Positions 1 to 6,952 of a stretch of 64,000 bases of DNA are shown here, piece by piece (the first letter of the stretch is position 1; every line of letters starts with the position of its first letter). Under the pieces are notes generated by a model. That model saw only the letters and a list, made by a program, of their open reading frames with translations. It had not been told where the DNA came from and ran no database searches. This stretch comes from Ignavibacteriaceae bacterium (GTDB taxonomy: Bacteria; Bacteroidota; Ignavibacteria; Ignavibacteriales; Ignavibacteriaceae), in assembly GCA_008933765.1 (NCBI GenBank), contig WBUK01000002.1, positions 310,001-374,000 of the forward strand. Reading direction: 5' to 3'. Position numbers and translations under genes: made by a program.

Positions 1-435
1 TTAGAAGTGGAAAGTGAACTGCACGATTATGACTATGTGATTGCCTTCGATTTTGGAACCGCAACTACCGTGAATATTCTGCAGGTAGGTAAACAATCAA
101 TTTTCAGAGGAGGGATGATCACACCCGGACTCAGAATTATGAATGCAGCATTAAATAACTATACCGCAAAGCTGCCAATGCTTGAAAACTACAATATTGG
201 GAGTTTTATCGGCAATACCACCGAAAACTCGATCAGAGCAGGAATAATTAACTCATCAATCGGCTTAGTCGAGCGAACTTACGACCATTTCACCGGAATA
301 GCTGACGAAGTTAAAGTGTTCATAACAGGTGGGTACGCCCCGGATGTAATTCCAAACCTTCACATCCCGTTTCAGCACGAGCCCTTCCTGAACCTAATCG
401 GCATTTACTCGGTTTATTCAAGAAATAAGAGGTAA
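1..435 (+). CDS. coaX: Type III pantothenate kinase, 3' part (5' end outside window)
   Basis: The reading frame is open from base 1 (codons TTA GAA before a GTG at 7), so the gene starts upstream and only about 144 C-terminal residues are seen. Type III pantothenate kinase phosphorylates pantothenate, the first step of coenzyme A synthesis, and does so without a classical P-loop. The visible segment has family blocks in order: DFGTATTVN, GGMITPGL, the AL-T-LP stretch, IG-NT--SI-AGI and the C-terminal ITGGYA motif of the acetate/sugar kinase-like fold. The C-terminus looks complete. No gene follows for 170 bases; that spacer only carries AAGAAATAAG-like low-complexity sequence. The family call is firm. 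Confidence 0.93.
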   Translation, partial: LEVESELHDYDYVIAFDFGTATTVNILQVGKQSIFRGGMITPGLRIMNAALNNYTAKLPMLENYNIGSFIGNTTENSIRAGIINSSIGLVERTYDHFTGIADEVKVFITGGYAPDVIPNLHIPFQHEPFLNLIGIYSVYSRNKR

Positions 436-609
436 GAAATTGGGGGGCAAGAAATAAGAAATAAGAAATCGAACGAGACAAGTAGTAAGAATTCGGGCCG
501 GGCTTGAAATAAAAACTAAGAAATTGGAATAATTGTTTTTTATAACCACTTTCCTTTAGAGCTTCACTTATGATACTTTCCTCATCAGCGAAATATTCTT
601 TTTGATTAG

Positions 610-1479
610 TTAAAAGTTCATCACCAAAATTTCCTCTATCTTACCTCTTTTCTTCCCATTTGAATTTATACTCCGATTCGCATAAACAATCTCAATAGTA
701 TATTCTTTATATAAATCTTTGATAAATTTAGTGGCAGAATTGGATAAAAGAAACTTCACTCCATTACTATTTAATAGGTCGCAAGTTTCCTTTAATCTGA
801 TTTGTTCGCTCTTGTTGAAACCTTTTGAGGTATATTCAGTAAATGATGCAATTTCAGAGACAGGATCGTAGGGAGGATCGAAATAGACGAAATCATTTGC
901 GTTAAGAGATTTTAGTGACTCCGCAAAATCCAAATTTAAAATTGTAATTTCATTAGAATTTAAATATTCACTAACTGCTTTCAACTGAAATTTGTTAATA
1001 AATTTCGGATTTTTATATCTGCCAAACGGTGCGTTGAAGTACCCTTTACTGTTTACTCTAAAGAGACCATTATAACAAGTTTTATTCAGAAAAATGGTTC
1101 TTGCCGCTCTGACAACGGCTGATAAAGTTGAAAAATTTTCACTTCTATCCATCGCCCGGACTCTATAAAAACATTCTTCCGTATTTTCATAAGTTTTAAG
1201 TTGTTCTATCAATTCCTCTAAATTATTTTTTATGACTTTATAGACATTAATCAGTTCATAATTATAATCGTTTATTACTGCCTTTTTTGGTTGAACTTCA
1301 AACAATACAGCCCCCCCACCCACAAAGGGTTCGTAGTATGTATCAATATCACTCGGAATAAATCTTTTAATTTCTTTTATAATCTGACGCTTTCCACCGG
1401 GCCATTTTAAAAATGGTTGTGGTGGATAATTTGCGGTTGCTTCTTCAAATTGATTTGAAAATAAGTTTAATGTGTACAA
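610..1479 (-). CDS. DNA adenine methylase, D12 class (Dam/M.DpnII-like)
   Basis: This 289-residue protein is a type II N6-adenine DNA methyltransferase of the D12 (alpha) class. The AdoMet motif FLKWPGGK lies near residues 23-30, YEPFVGGGAVLFE follows about 25 residues later, and the catalytic DPPY tetrad sits in the C-terminal half (FVYFDPPYDP). Dam and M.DpnII relatives methylate GATC, but specificity cannot be read from sequence alone. No ATG exists in frame before the first motif; the annotated start is a TTG at 1479. An ATG at 1513 is in another frame and would join this frame if the 8-T run at 1488-1495 were one base shorter. The broken restriction gene at 2185-3472 is a plausible partner. 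Confidence 0.88.
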   Translation of the reverse strand: MYTLNLFSNQFEEATANYPPQPFLKWPGGKRQIIKEIKRFIPSDIDTYYEPFVGGGAVLFEVQPKKAVINDYNYELINVYKVIKNNLEELIEQLKTYENTEECFYRVRAMDRSENFSTLSAVVRAARTIFLNKTCYNGLFRVNSKGYFNAPFGRYKNPKFINKFQLKAVSEYLNSNEITILNLDFAESLKSLNANDFVYFDPPYDPVSEIASFTEYTSKGFNKSEQIRLKETCDLLNSNGVKFLLSNSATKFIKDLYKEYTIEIVYANRSINSNGKKRGKIEEILVMNF

Positions 1480-1560
1480 AATTATTCTTTTTTTTATGGA
1501 AATAAATTTTCATTTTTTTACAATTATTGCAATCGAAATGTAAAGAATTATTTACAGTAT

Positions 1561-1656
1561 TTGGTATCCGTAATTGGCGCCCGTAATGGATATTCGTAAT
1601 TAGTATCCCCAATTGGCGCCCGTAATGGATATTCGTAATTAGTATCCCCAATTGGC
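1561..1656. repeat. 39-bp tandem repeat, about 2.5 copies
   Basis: A unit beginning AATTGGCGCCCGTAATGG starts at 1572 and again at 1611, and a truncated copy starts at 1650, giving an exact 39-bp period. A diverged partial copy precedes it (GTATCCGTAATTGGCGCC). The array sits between the methylase start and the tRNA-Arg promoter. It creates an in-frame repeat in a short leftward ORF (1445-1660) that I do not regard as a gene. Confidence 0.9.
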
Positions 1657-1675
1657 ACACGAGGAAAAAATCATG

Positions 1676-1707
1676 TTTGTATAATTTTCCGCTTGGTATT
1701 ATATTTG
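1676..1707 (+). promoter_or_regulatory. Bacteroidota-type promoter for tRNA-Arg
   Basis: TTTG at 1676-1679 is followed, after 20 bases, by TATATTTG at 1700-1707. This matches the known Bacteroidota primary-sigma consensus (TTTG, about 19-21 bp, TAnnTTTG). The tRNA begins 21 bases downstream, so transcription would start just before it. Confidence 0.6.
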
Positions 1708-1728
1708 CTTGCTAAAAGTTTTTGTTTT

Positions 1729-1802
1729 GCACCCGTAGCTCAATTGGATAGAGCGTTTGACTACGGATCAAAAGGTTGAGGGTTCGACTCCTTCCGGGTG
1801 TA
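1729..1802 (+). tRNA. tRNA-Arg (anticodon ACG)
   Basis: The 74-nt cloverleaf has acceptor arms GCACCCG and CGGGTGT (a G-T pair at position 1-72), a D arm with AGCTCAATTGGATAGAGC, anticodon stem TTTGA/TCAAA around loop CTACGGA (anticodon ACG), and a T arm GAGGG-TTCGACT-CCTTC. No full CCA is encoded. It reads opposite to the flanking restriction and methylase genes. Confidence 0.96.
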
Positions 1803-1950
1803 CAAGTTTACTGATAAAGACTCAAATTTTATAAACGAGACGAGACTGTTCATAGTTTCGTCTTTAGTTTTGCCAGACTCCTTAAGAATAATAAGGGGTT
1901 TGCTCGTCATTTCTCATTTATACTTATCAATAAAACCTTTTCTGACTACC

Positions 1951-2136
1951 TCATCTAAAATATTTATTATCCTTTTCGGTTGCATTTTTTAGTGGTATAT
2001 TTTTCATTTTTTTGACAAAACTTTTTACCTCCCCGTTTCTCTTAAGTACTTTCCTTTTTGAAATTAAGGGCTCCAAATCCACGAGGGATTGAAGACTTTT
2101 CTTAATTGTTGTAAAAGGAGTTCCATTTCCACCAAT
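1951..2136 (-). other. Possible gene remnant: open frame without a start codon
   Basis: On the minus strand a frame is open from a stop at 2137-2139 to a stop at 1951-1953, about 62 codons, with no ATG at its upstream end. The translation begins IGGNGTPFTTIKKSLQSLVD and is Lys/Arg rich, resembling a piece of a winged-helix region. It may be the tail of a gene lost from this accessory patch, or chance. The rest of 1803-2184 shows no gene to me. Confidence 0.2.
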
Positions 2137-2184
2137 CTAATGCAATTTAATAAAAAGCCGCTATAAATAAATTGTATAAAATGT

Positions 2185-2787
2185 TTAAGAAACAGTTAAT
2201 TCCAAAATCCACTCTATCCATTTAACAACAGTCTGTGCTCTTCTATTTAATGTTGAAGAATTTCTATCAATACTAAATATTGAGCTGCTTTTCATTATGT
2301 CAGAAACATCATCTTTGGTAATATTACCTGCCTTAGAAAAATATTCGTGCAGTGATTTATTAAACACCTCGTGTGGTAAGATACATTTTACAATTTCAAG
2401 ATATTTTTCTTTGAACGGCAATTTCATGATTTTTTTACCGCGTTTGTTTAGACGAAAATATTTTGCACCATTTTCATCTAATTTATCGACTAAACCTAAG
2501 TAAAGAGCAGCGTTCGCATAATAAGAAGATTGTCTTACATCAAACTCATAATTTAGTGTTATTTCCTCCAAAGTTAAATCGTTTTCTACAAGTACAGAGA
2601 GCAAGTCCATAACCCTAAGGAAAACATCGGCTTGTGGGAACGGTACCCGTGGTTCGGGCAGAATAGTGGTTTGATTCAATACATTTTTAATCTCTTCAAT
2701 AGTTATTTTTTCCGGGGCAATTATAAAATTTTTCTGCTCTTTTAATACTAAAGAATTATAATGAAATTTTTGCTCAAATTCGTAAAT
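2185..2787 (-). pseudogene. C-terminal part of a frameshifted type II restriction enzyme
   Basis: This frame continues the protein begun at 3472 after a one-base slip in the 8-A run (plus strand 2788-2795). Read across that run with one base fewer, the sequence goes FSFF-IYEFEQKFHYNSLVL and onward without a stop to 2185. It contains a TTG (2679) that an automatic caller would use as a start, giving 164 residues. This half looks like a winged-helix module: DVRQSSYYANAALYLGLVDK followed by a basic, hydrophobic tail. That would fit a DNA-recognition domain. The joined product would be about 428 residues. Its function as a separate protein is doubtful. Confidence 0.7.
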
Positions 2788-3472
2788 AAAAAAAACTAAA
2801 AATATTATTACTGTATGTTAGAAAAACCGGAATAACTGGTTTTTTCACTCTGTTTTCCCACAATCGGTAAGGATAATATAACTGTCTTATTAAAAAATTA
2901 TCAACCAAATAATTTTTAGCTTCAATAATAATTAAGGAAGATTTACATTCATAACCACCATCAATTTCACACTGACTATCCGAGACTGAAATATTAAAAT
3001 TTTTCGAGGTCGTTTTATTTTTGATTGAATAATCAAATTCTGAGGTTGACATCCGCCCGCTAAGTGTCGGCAAACAAATCTCTCCGGCAATTTCATTTAT
3101 TATCCCAGTAACAAAAGAACAATTAAGAGCCGCAGCTTCCGAATAAATATTGCTAAAATCAATACTTTGAATATTCTTTGGGAAATTCACAATTTTTGGT
3201 TTCAGAGATTTTTGATATTCCAATTTAGTATAAGCCTCGAACGGACCGATTAAATACTCGCCTCTGGAAATTGGTAAAATGGATAAATCATTATCAGAAA
3301 AAAGTTTCGGTAAATTTGTTGTATGGTTAAATTTCGTCATTAACCGGCTTTCCCGATGTTGATTAATCTGTTTGGAACTTATTTTAAACGAACCGGTTTT
3401 TTGGATGGCATTTAAGATCTTTAATTCATTAAATAATTTTTTCCAGGCAATATCATTTTTGTTTTCTGCCAC
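2774..3472 (-). pseudogene. N-terminal, nuclease-bearing part of a frameshifted type II restriction enzyme
   Basis: These 232 residues resemble proteins annotated in databases simply as type II restriction enzyme (from memory; I cannot search). The catalytic core is visible: EID at residues 169-171 and IEAK at 183-186, which is the D...(E/D)xK arrangement of PD-(D/E)xK nucleases, followed by FLIRQLYYPYRLW. The frame ends early in TGA at 2774-2776, just after an 8-base homopolymer. The remaining half lies in the next frame (2185-2787). A promoter with an overlapping palindrome lies just upstream. The break could be a true mutation, a phase-variable switch or a sequencing error. Confidence 0.75.
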
Positions 3473-3495
3473 AATAAAATCCTTGTAAATAATTC

Positions 3496-3511
3496 TTTGA
3501 TTGTAATCAAA
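3496..3511. promoter_or_regulatory. Palindrome overlapping the restriction-gene promoter (candidate operator)
   Basis: TTTGATT-GT-AATCAAA is a perfect 7+2+7 inverted repeat. Its right arm overlaps the TAnnTTTG element of the promoter, and its left arm covers the expected transcription start, so a bound dimer would block initiation. No controller-protein gene is visible nearby. Confidence 0.4.
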
Positions 3512-3538
3512 TATAGAGGCTATTCAAATTTATGCAAA
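3508..3538 (-). promoter_or_regulatory. Bacteroidota-type promoter for the restriction gene
   Basis: On the minus strand, TTTG (complement of 3535-3538) is followed after 19 bases by TATATTTG (complement of 3508-3515). This is an exact TAnnTTTG match at good spacing. The start codon at 3472 lies about 36 bases downstream. Confidence 0.6.
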
Positions 3539-3874
3539 AATAAGAGTAAGGTGCCGGCTAAGTTCCCCGAACAATATAAATATTTTCAAAAATCTCTTCA
3601 AAGATAATGGATGAGATGAACAAAAATAGCGGTAAGAAAAATGACGATTTTTTTTGTCGATCCTCAAACATGATGAAAATGAGAAGAGAGCTTTTTCCTC
3701 TTTTAGATTTTCCACTTTTGGATCTTCTTTTTTTAGGCAAAACTAAAAAAAACTTTTAGTATCCCATAATAATCATTAATTAGCCAACCTGATTGCCCCG
3801 CATTTTAGATGAAGACAAAATTTTTCATGTTATTCGCCGGGATGTTTTCACCTTAAATATCACCATTAATTTAT

Positions 3875-3882
3875 TATCTTTG
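3875..3882 (+). promoter_or_regulatory. TAnnTTTG-like element before a small ORF
   Basis: TATCTTTG fits the Bacteroidota -7 consensus and lies 24 bases before an ATG at 3906. I see no good TTTG at the right distance upstream, so this is weak. Confidence 0.3.
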
Positions 3883-3905
3883 CAAACTTAATAAGGATTA
3901 ACATT

Positions 3906-4022
3906 ATGAACAAAACTTATTGTTATAATTGTTACAACTTAATTGAGGTGGTGGAAGATTGTCAGTTAACAAGTGAACCTAATATTATATTATCTTACTG
4001 GGTTGTAAGAAATTCAGTGTAA
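3906..4022 (+). CDS. Small Cys-rich ORF, possibly a broken gene
   Basis: This encodes 38 residues beginning MNKTYCYNCYNLIEVVEDCQ, with a CxxC that suggests a metal-binding knuckle. A promoter-like element (3875-3882) and AAGGATT precede the ATG. It stops at 4020-4022, but the next frame stays open to the TAA at 4166-4168 and reads LGCKKFSVIDLISEIEKELS and on. The two pieces could be one roughly 87-residue gene split by a frameshift. I do not recognise a family. Apart from this, 3539-4223 shows no gene I can support; the lysine-rich ORFs at 3530-3740 look like chance. Confidence 0.25.
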   Translation: MNKTYCYNCYNLIEVVEDCQLTSEPNIILSYWVVRNSV

Positions 4023-4223
4023 TCGATTTGATATCTGAGATAGAAAAAGAACTCTCTTTCGCCACTGCTATAGCAATAAATAAGTGTTCAAATGCGCCAT
4101 TTTCTTTTCCAATTTTTACTCATATTTTTCGCCATTTAGGGAAAGATTTTAATGGCTTCTTTTGTTAATCATTTATTGCAGATTTATAAAATTAATTCAT
4201 TTTTCACTTACACAGACAAAACA

Positions 4224-4685
4224 ATGATCTTTTCCGAAAACGATTACCGATTCATGTACGCTGCACTTCAGGAGGCGCAACAGGCTTTCGATGATGAAGA
4301 GGTGCCTGTCGGTTGTGTTATCGTTCACGACGAGAGAATTATCGGAAGAGGTTATAACCAAAATATACGGTTAAAAGACCCAACAGCACACGCTGAAATG
4401 GTAGCAATTACCGCCGCAGCAAACCATCTGGGCAGTGAGCGTTTAGAGGGATGCACGGTCTATTCAACCCTTGAACCTTGCCTGATGTGCACGGGAGCAC
4501 TTCTGCATGCTCGGGTTAAAAAGATTGTGTTTGCGGCTTTTGACGCCAAATTTGGGTGTTGCGCTTCGGTGTGCAACCATGCAGAAGACGGTAAATTTAA
4601 TCACAAAATTGAGGTTTTTTCCGGTTTAATGGAGAACGAAAGCCTTAATTTATTACGCAGTTTCTTCGAAAGGCTTAGAAATTAA
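4224..4685 (+). CDS. tadA: tRNA-specific adenosine deaminase (TadA family)
   Basis: Zinc-dependent deaminase that converts A34 to inosine in the tRNA-Arg(ACG) wobble position. That tRNA is encoded at 1729. From the ATG at 4224 the protein is 153 residues, the usual TadA length, and begins in the family-typical way (SENDYRFMYAALQEAQQAF). An earlier ATG at 4152 would add 24 atypical residues. Catalytic and zinc residues are visible: HAE at 56-58 (His ligand, Glu acid/base) and PCLMC at 85-89. It lies 65 bases before adk on the same strand. Guanine deaminase is a less likely alternative given the length. Confidence 0.9.
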   Translation: MIFSENDYRFMYAALQEAQQAFDDEEVPVGCVIVHDERIIGRGYNQNIRLKDPTAHAEMVAITAAANHLGSERLEGCTVYSTLEPCLMCTGALLHARVKKIVFAAFDAKFGCCASVCNHAEDGKFNHKIEVFSGLMENESLNLLRSFFERLRN

Positions 4686-4750
4686 ATTTATTTTCTTAGT
4701 TTTGTCATGTAGTAATTAAGTCTTTTGACAGAGATACGACAAGGAAGATC

Positions 4751-5425
4751 ATGTACATAATATTATTTGGGGCGCCGGGTGTTGGAAAAGGTACCCAAGC
4801 CAAAATCATCAGCAGCAAATATGGCTTTGAACATATTTCTACCGGTGATATGCTCCGGGAATCAGTGAAGAAAGGTACTCCGCTCGGGTTAAAAGCCCGG
4901 GATATTATGTCGAAAGGGCAACTTGTCCCCGACGATATAATGATAGGAATTATCAGAGAGAAATTAGCCGAACCTCAATTGAAAAACGGTTTCATTCTCG
5001 ATGGCTTCCCCCGCACTGTTTCCCAAGCCGAAGCTCTCGAAAAAGTTTTGGCAGATTTGCACTATGATAACGGAGTTATAATAGTAATTCAGGTTGATGA
5101 AGAAGAATTGGTTAAACGATTAACTAACAGGCGTGCCTGCAAAGTATGCAACAGCATCTTTAACAACAACGAAATTGCTGAGCTGACCGAATGCCCAAAT
5201 TGTGGCGCTAAATATTCGTTTTTCCAAAGACCTGATGATGAAGAAAAAGTTATACGGAAAAGGCTGAAGATTTTTCGGGAAACTACTTTACCGGTGGTTG
5301 ATTATTACAATAATTCAACTAAAATATACGGTATTGATGGCTTACATCCCATTAATGAAGTAAGCGAACAGATAACCAAGATCATTAACAAAACGAAAGA
5401 AAACAAAAAAACCGTTGATGCTTAA
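4751..5425 (+). CDS. adk: Adenylate kinase, zinc-LID type
   Basis: Cytosolic enzyme interconverting ATP + AMP and 2 ADP. At 224 residues this is the long-LID form. The P-loop GAPGVGKGT is at 7-15, the AMP-site motif DGFPRT at 84-89, and the LID carries four cysteines (C130, C133, C148, C151), the tetracysteine zinc knuckle of Gram-positive-type enzymes. The C-terminus ends in a Lys-rich tail. A strong hairpin terminator follows 40 bases after the stop. Confidence 0.97.
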   Translation: MYIILFGAPGVGKGTQAKIISSKYGFEHISTGDMLRESVKKGTPLGLKARDIMSKGQLVPDDIMIGIIREKLAEPQLKNGFILDGFPRTVSQAEALEKVLADLHYDNGVIIVIQVDEEELVKRLTNRRACKVCNSIFNNNEIAELTECPNCGAKYSFFQRPDDEEKVIRKRLKIFRETTLPVVDYYNNSTKIYGIDGLHPINEVSEQITKIINKTKENKKTVDA

Positions 5426-5462
5426 TGTTTTTAAAAAGCATTTCGGACTTATAACTTATCAC

Positions 5463-5494
5463 AAGGCTGCTTTTAACAAGTAGCCTTTTTTTAT
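5463..5494 (+). terminator. Rho-independent terminator after adk
   Basis: AAGGCTGC (5463-5470) pairs with GTAGCCTT (5480-5487), an 8-bp stem with one G-T wobble, followed by a run of seven or eight T. It separates adk from the convergent ftsE. Confidence 0.8.
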
Positions 5495-5564
5495 TTCTTT
5501 ATCCGCACTATTCTAAAAAATACCCTGTTCCTCAGAATCACAAAATATAACAGGTAACCTCTTT

Positions 5565-6230
5565 TTACTTTTTGATCCGCACCGGGCTAACCTTCCCATC
5601 TTCAATTCTTAGTATTTTTGCCGAAGGGTCAATAATATCGTAGTTGTGAGTCGCCAGAAGAACTGCAGTCCCTTTCAAACTAATATCTTTAAAAATTGAA
5701 ACAATTTCTTCTGAGGTTTGCGGGTCCAAATTTCCGGTTGGTTCATCTGCTATAACCAAAAGAGGTTCGTTAACAATAGCTCTGCCGATTGCAGTTCTTT
5801 GCTGCTCACCACCGGACAAAGTTTGAGGATAACTGTTTTTTAAGTGCAAGATTCCAAGGTCTCTGAGAACCTCCTCCACCCTTCCGCGCCGTTTTTTCGC
5901 GGGGTAGTTATTTATTTCCAAAATATAGGCAAGGTTATCGAATACGGTTCGATCACTCAAAAGTTTGAAATCCTGAAAAACAATCCCCAATTTCCTGCGA
6001 AGAGCCGGAATAATTTTTTCGCTCGCACTTGCGGAAGAAAACCCGGCAACCACCACTTCCCCATCGTCTGGAAAAAGGTTAAAATAACAAAGCTGCAACA
6101 GCGTAGATTTTCCGCAGCCGCTTTTACCAACCATGTAAACCAACTCGCCGTTGCTTACCGCAAAGGAACAATCGTGTAAAACCCGGTGAGATGAATATGA
6201 AAAATTTACCTTGTTAAACTGAAGAATCAT
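5565..6230 (-). CDS. ftsE: FtsE-like ABC transporter ATPase
   Basis: This 221-residue ATPase has Walker A GKSGCGKST (about 35-43), a Q-loop in IVFQDFKLL, signature LSGGEQQR, Walker B with LVIADEPTGNLD and the switch His in LATHNYD. The D-loop GNLDP and short length fit FtsE, which with FtsX regulates septal peptidoglycan hydrolases, or the LolD/MacB group. No FtsX-like permease is adjacent; the upstream neighbour is a methyltransferase whose stop overlaps this start by 4 bases (ATGA arrangement), so the two are translationally coupled. FtsE is the best call; LolD-like cannot be excluded. Confidence 0.75.
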   Translation of the reverse strand: MILQFNKVNFSYSSHRVLHDCSFAVSNGELVYMVGKSGCGKSTLLQLCYFNLFPDDGEVVVAGFSSASASEKIIPALRRKLGIVFQDFKLLSDRTVFDNLAYILEINNYPAKKRRGRVEEVLRDLGILHLKNSYPQTLSGGEQQRTAIGRAIVNEPLLVIADEPTGNLDPQTSEEIVSIFKDISLKGTAVLLATHNYDIIDPSAKILRIEDGKVSPVRIKK

Positions 6231-6952
6231 TTTCCTCTCCTGATTACATATTGAATCCGCAAAGTTAAGTTATCAACCGGATTCAGCGAAAAAGCGTCGT
6301 ACTTACCATAAATTGTGAAGCTTTGACCGTGCAAAATATTCTCTATCAATTCTTCGGGGAAGATGAACTCTTTTTGCTCCTGAATTTCAAATTCCTGATC
6401 GTTTTCAGCAATTTTAAATCGATTAAAGTGCGTGCTAAGCTCTTTATTGTATTCAGATTCCTGGCTGTAAACCACAATTCCTTTCCGCCTGTTACGGCTG
6501 AAACCTTTAAGATACATTTCGGAATTTTTCTCCGTTACCACATCAAAAAAGTAATAACCACCCGGTTTCAGCACACGGTGAACCTCGCGGAAGTGTTGCT
6601 TAAGTTCATCTTCGTTTGGTAAATGATTAACGCTGTCGAAAGTAGAAAATATCAAATCAAACGAGCTTTTAAACGAAAGTTTCGTCATATCAGCACAAAT
6701 TTTTGGAATGTTCGCCGGCGCCTGATTAATCATATTATATGAAAGATCAGTTATAACAAAAAGTTTATTCTCAGGTAATTGCAGCATTTTTGAAAGGTTA
6801 CCGGTTCCGGCGGCAATTTCAAGCACATTTTCGGCATTAATCGAGTGTAATTTAATAAGTTTGGTTAAATAGTTCCCCCATTCTTTGTAGTTTACATGTC
6901 TTACTAAGTCATTATAAATTAGAGAGATAACTTTATAACTGTCAACCGGCAT
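6227..6952 (-). CDS. Class I SAM-dependent methyltransferase, substrate unknown
   Basis: From the ATG at 6952 the protein has 241 residues. A longer frame reaches 7078, but its first 42 residues lie inside pdxA and are unlikely to be used. Motif I reads NVLEIAAGTGNLS, motif II TDLSYNMI, then CADMTKL and FDLIFSTFDSVNHLP, and the post-motif RVLKPGGYYFFDVVT. This is a UbiE/SAM-type Rossmann methyltransferase. The start overlaps the end of pdxA by 11 bases and the stop overlaps ftsE. The substrate cannot be deduced. Confidence 0.8.
   Translation of the reverse strand: MPVDSYKVISLIYNDLVRHVNYKEWGNYLTKLIKLHSINAENVLEIAAGTGNLSKMLQLPENKLFVITDLSYNMINQAPANIPKICADMTKLSFKSSFDLIFSTFDSVNHLPNEDELKQHFREVHRVLKPGGYYFFDVVTEKNSEMYLKGFSRNRRKGIVVYSQESEYNKELSTHFNRFKIAENDQEFEIQEQKEFIFPEELIENILHGQSFTIYGKYDAFSLNPVDNLTLRIQYVIRRGK

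Noticed and set aside
1561-1656. Possible CRISPR array
   Set aside because: The 39-bp units are contiguous, without unique spacers, and no cas genes are near.
1445-1660. 71-codon ORF on the minus strand with an internal protein repeat
   Set aside because: It is the translation of the 39-bp tandem array and overlaps the methylase start; codon content is unlike a gene. I kept the array and the homopolymer question instead.
1798-1992. 64-codon ORF starting within the tRNA-Arg 3' end
   Set aside because: Its start lies in the tRNA, it has no ribosome binding site and no recognisable protein features.
3530-3740. Two overlapping Lys/Phe-rich minus-strand ORFs
   Set aside because: Low-complexity A/T-rich sequence in two frames at once, and one overlaps the restriction promoter.
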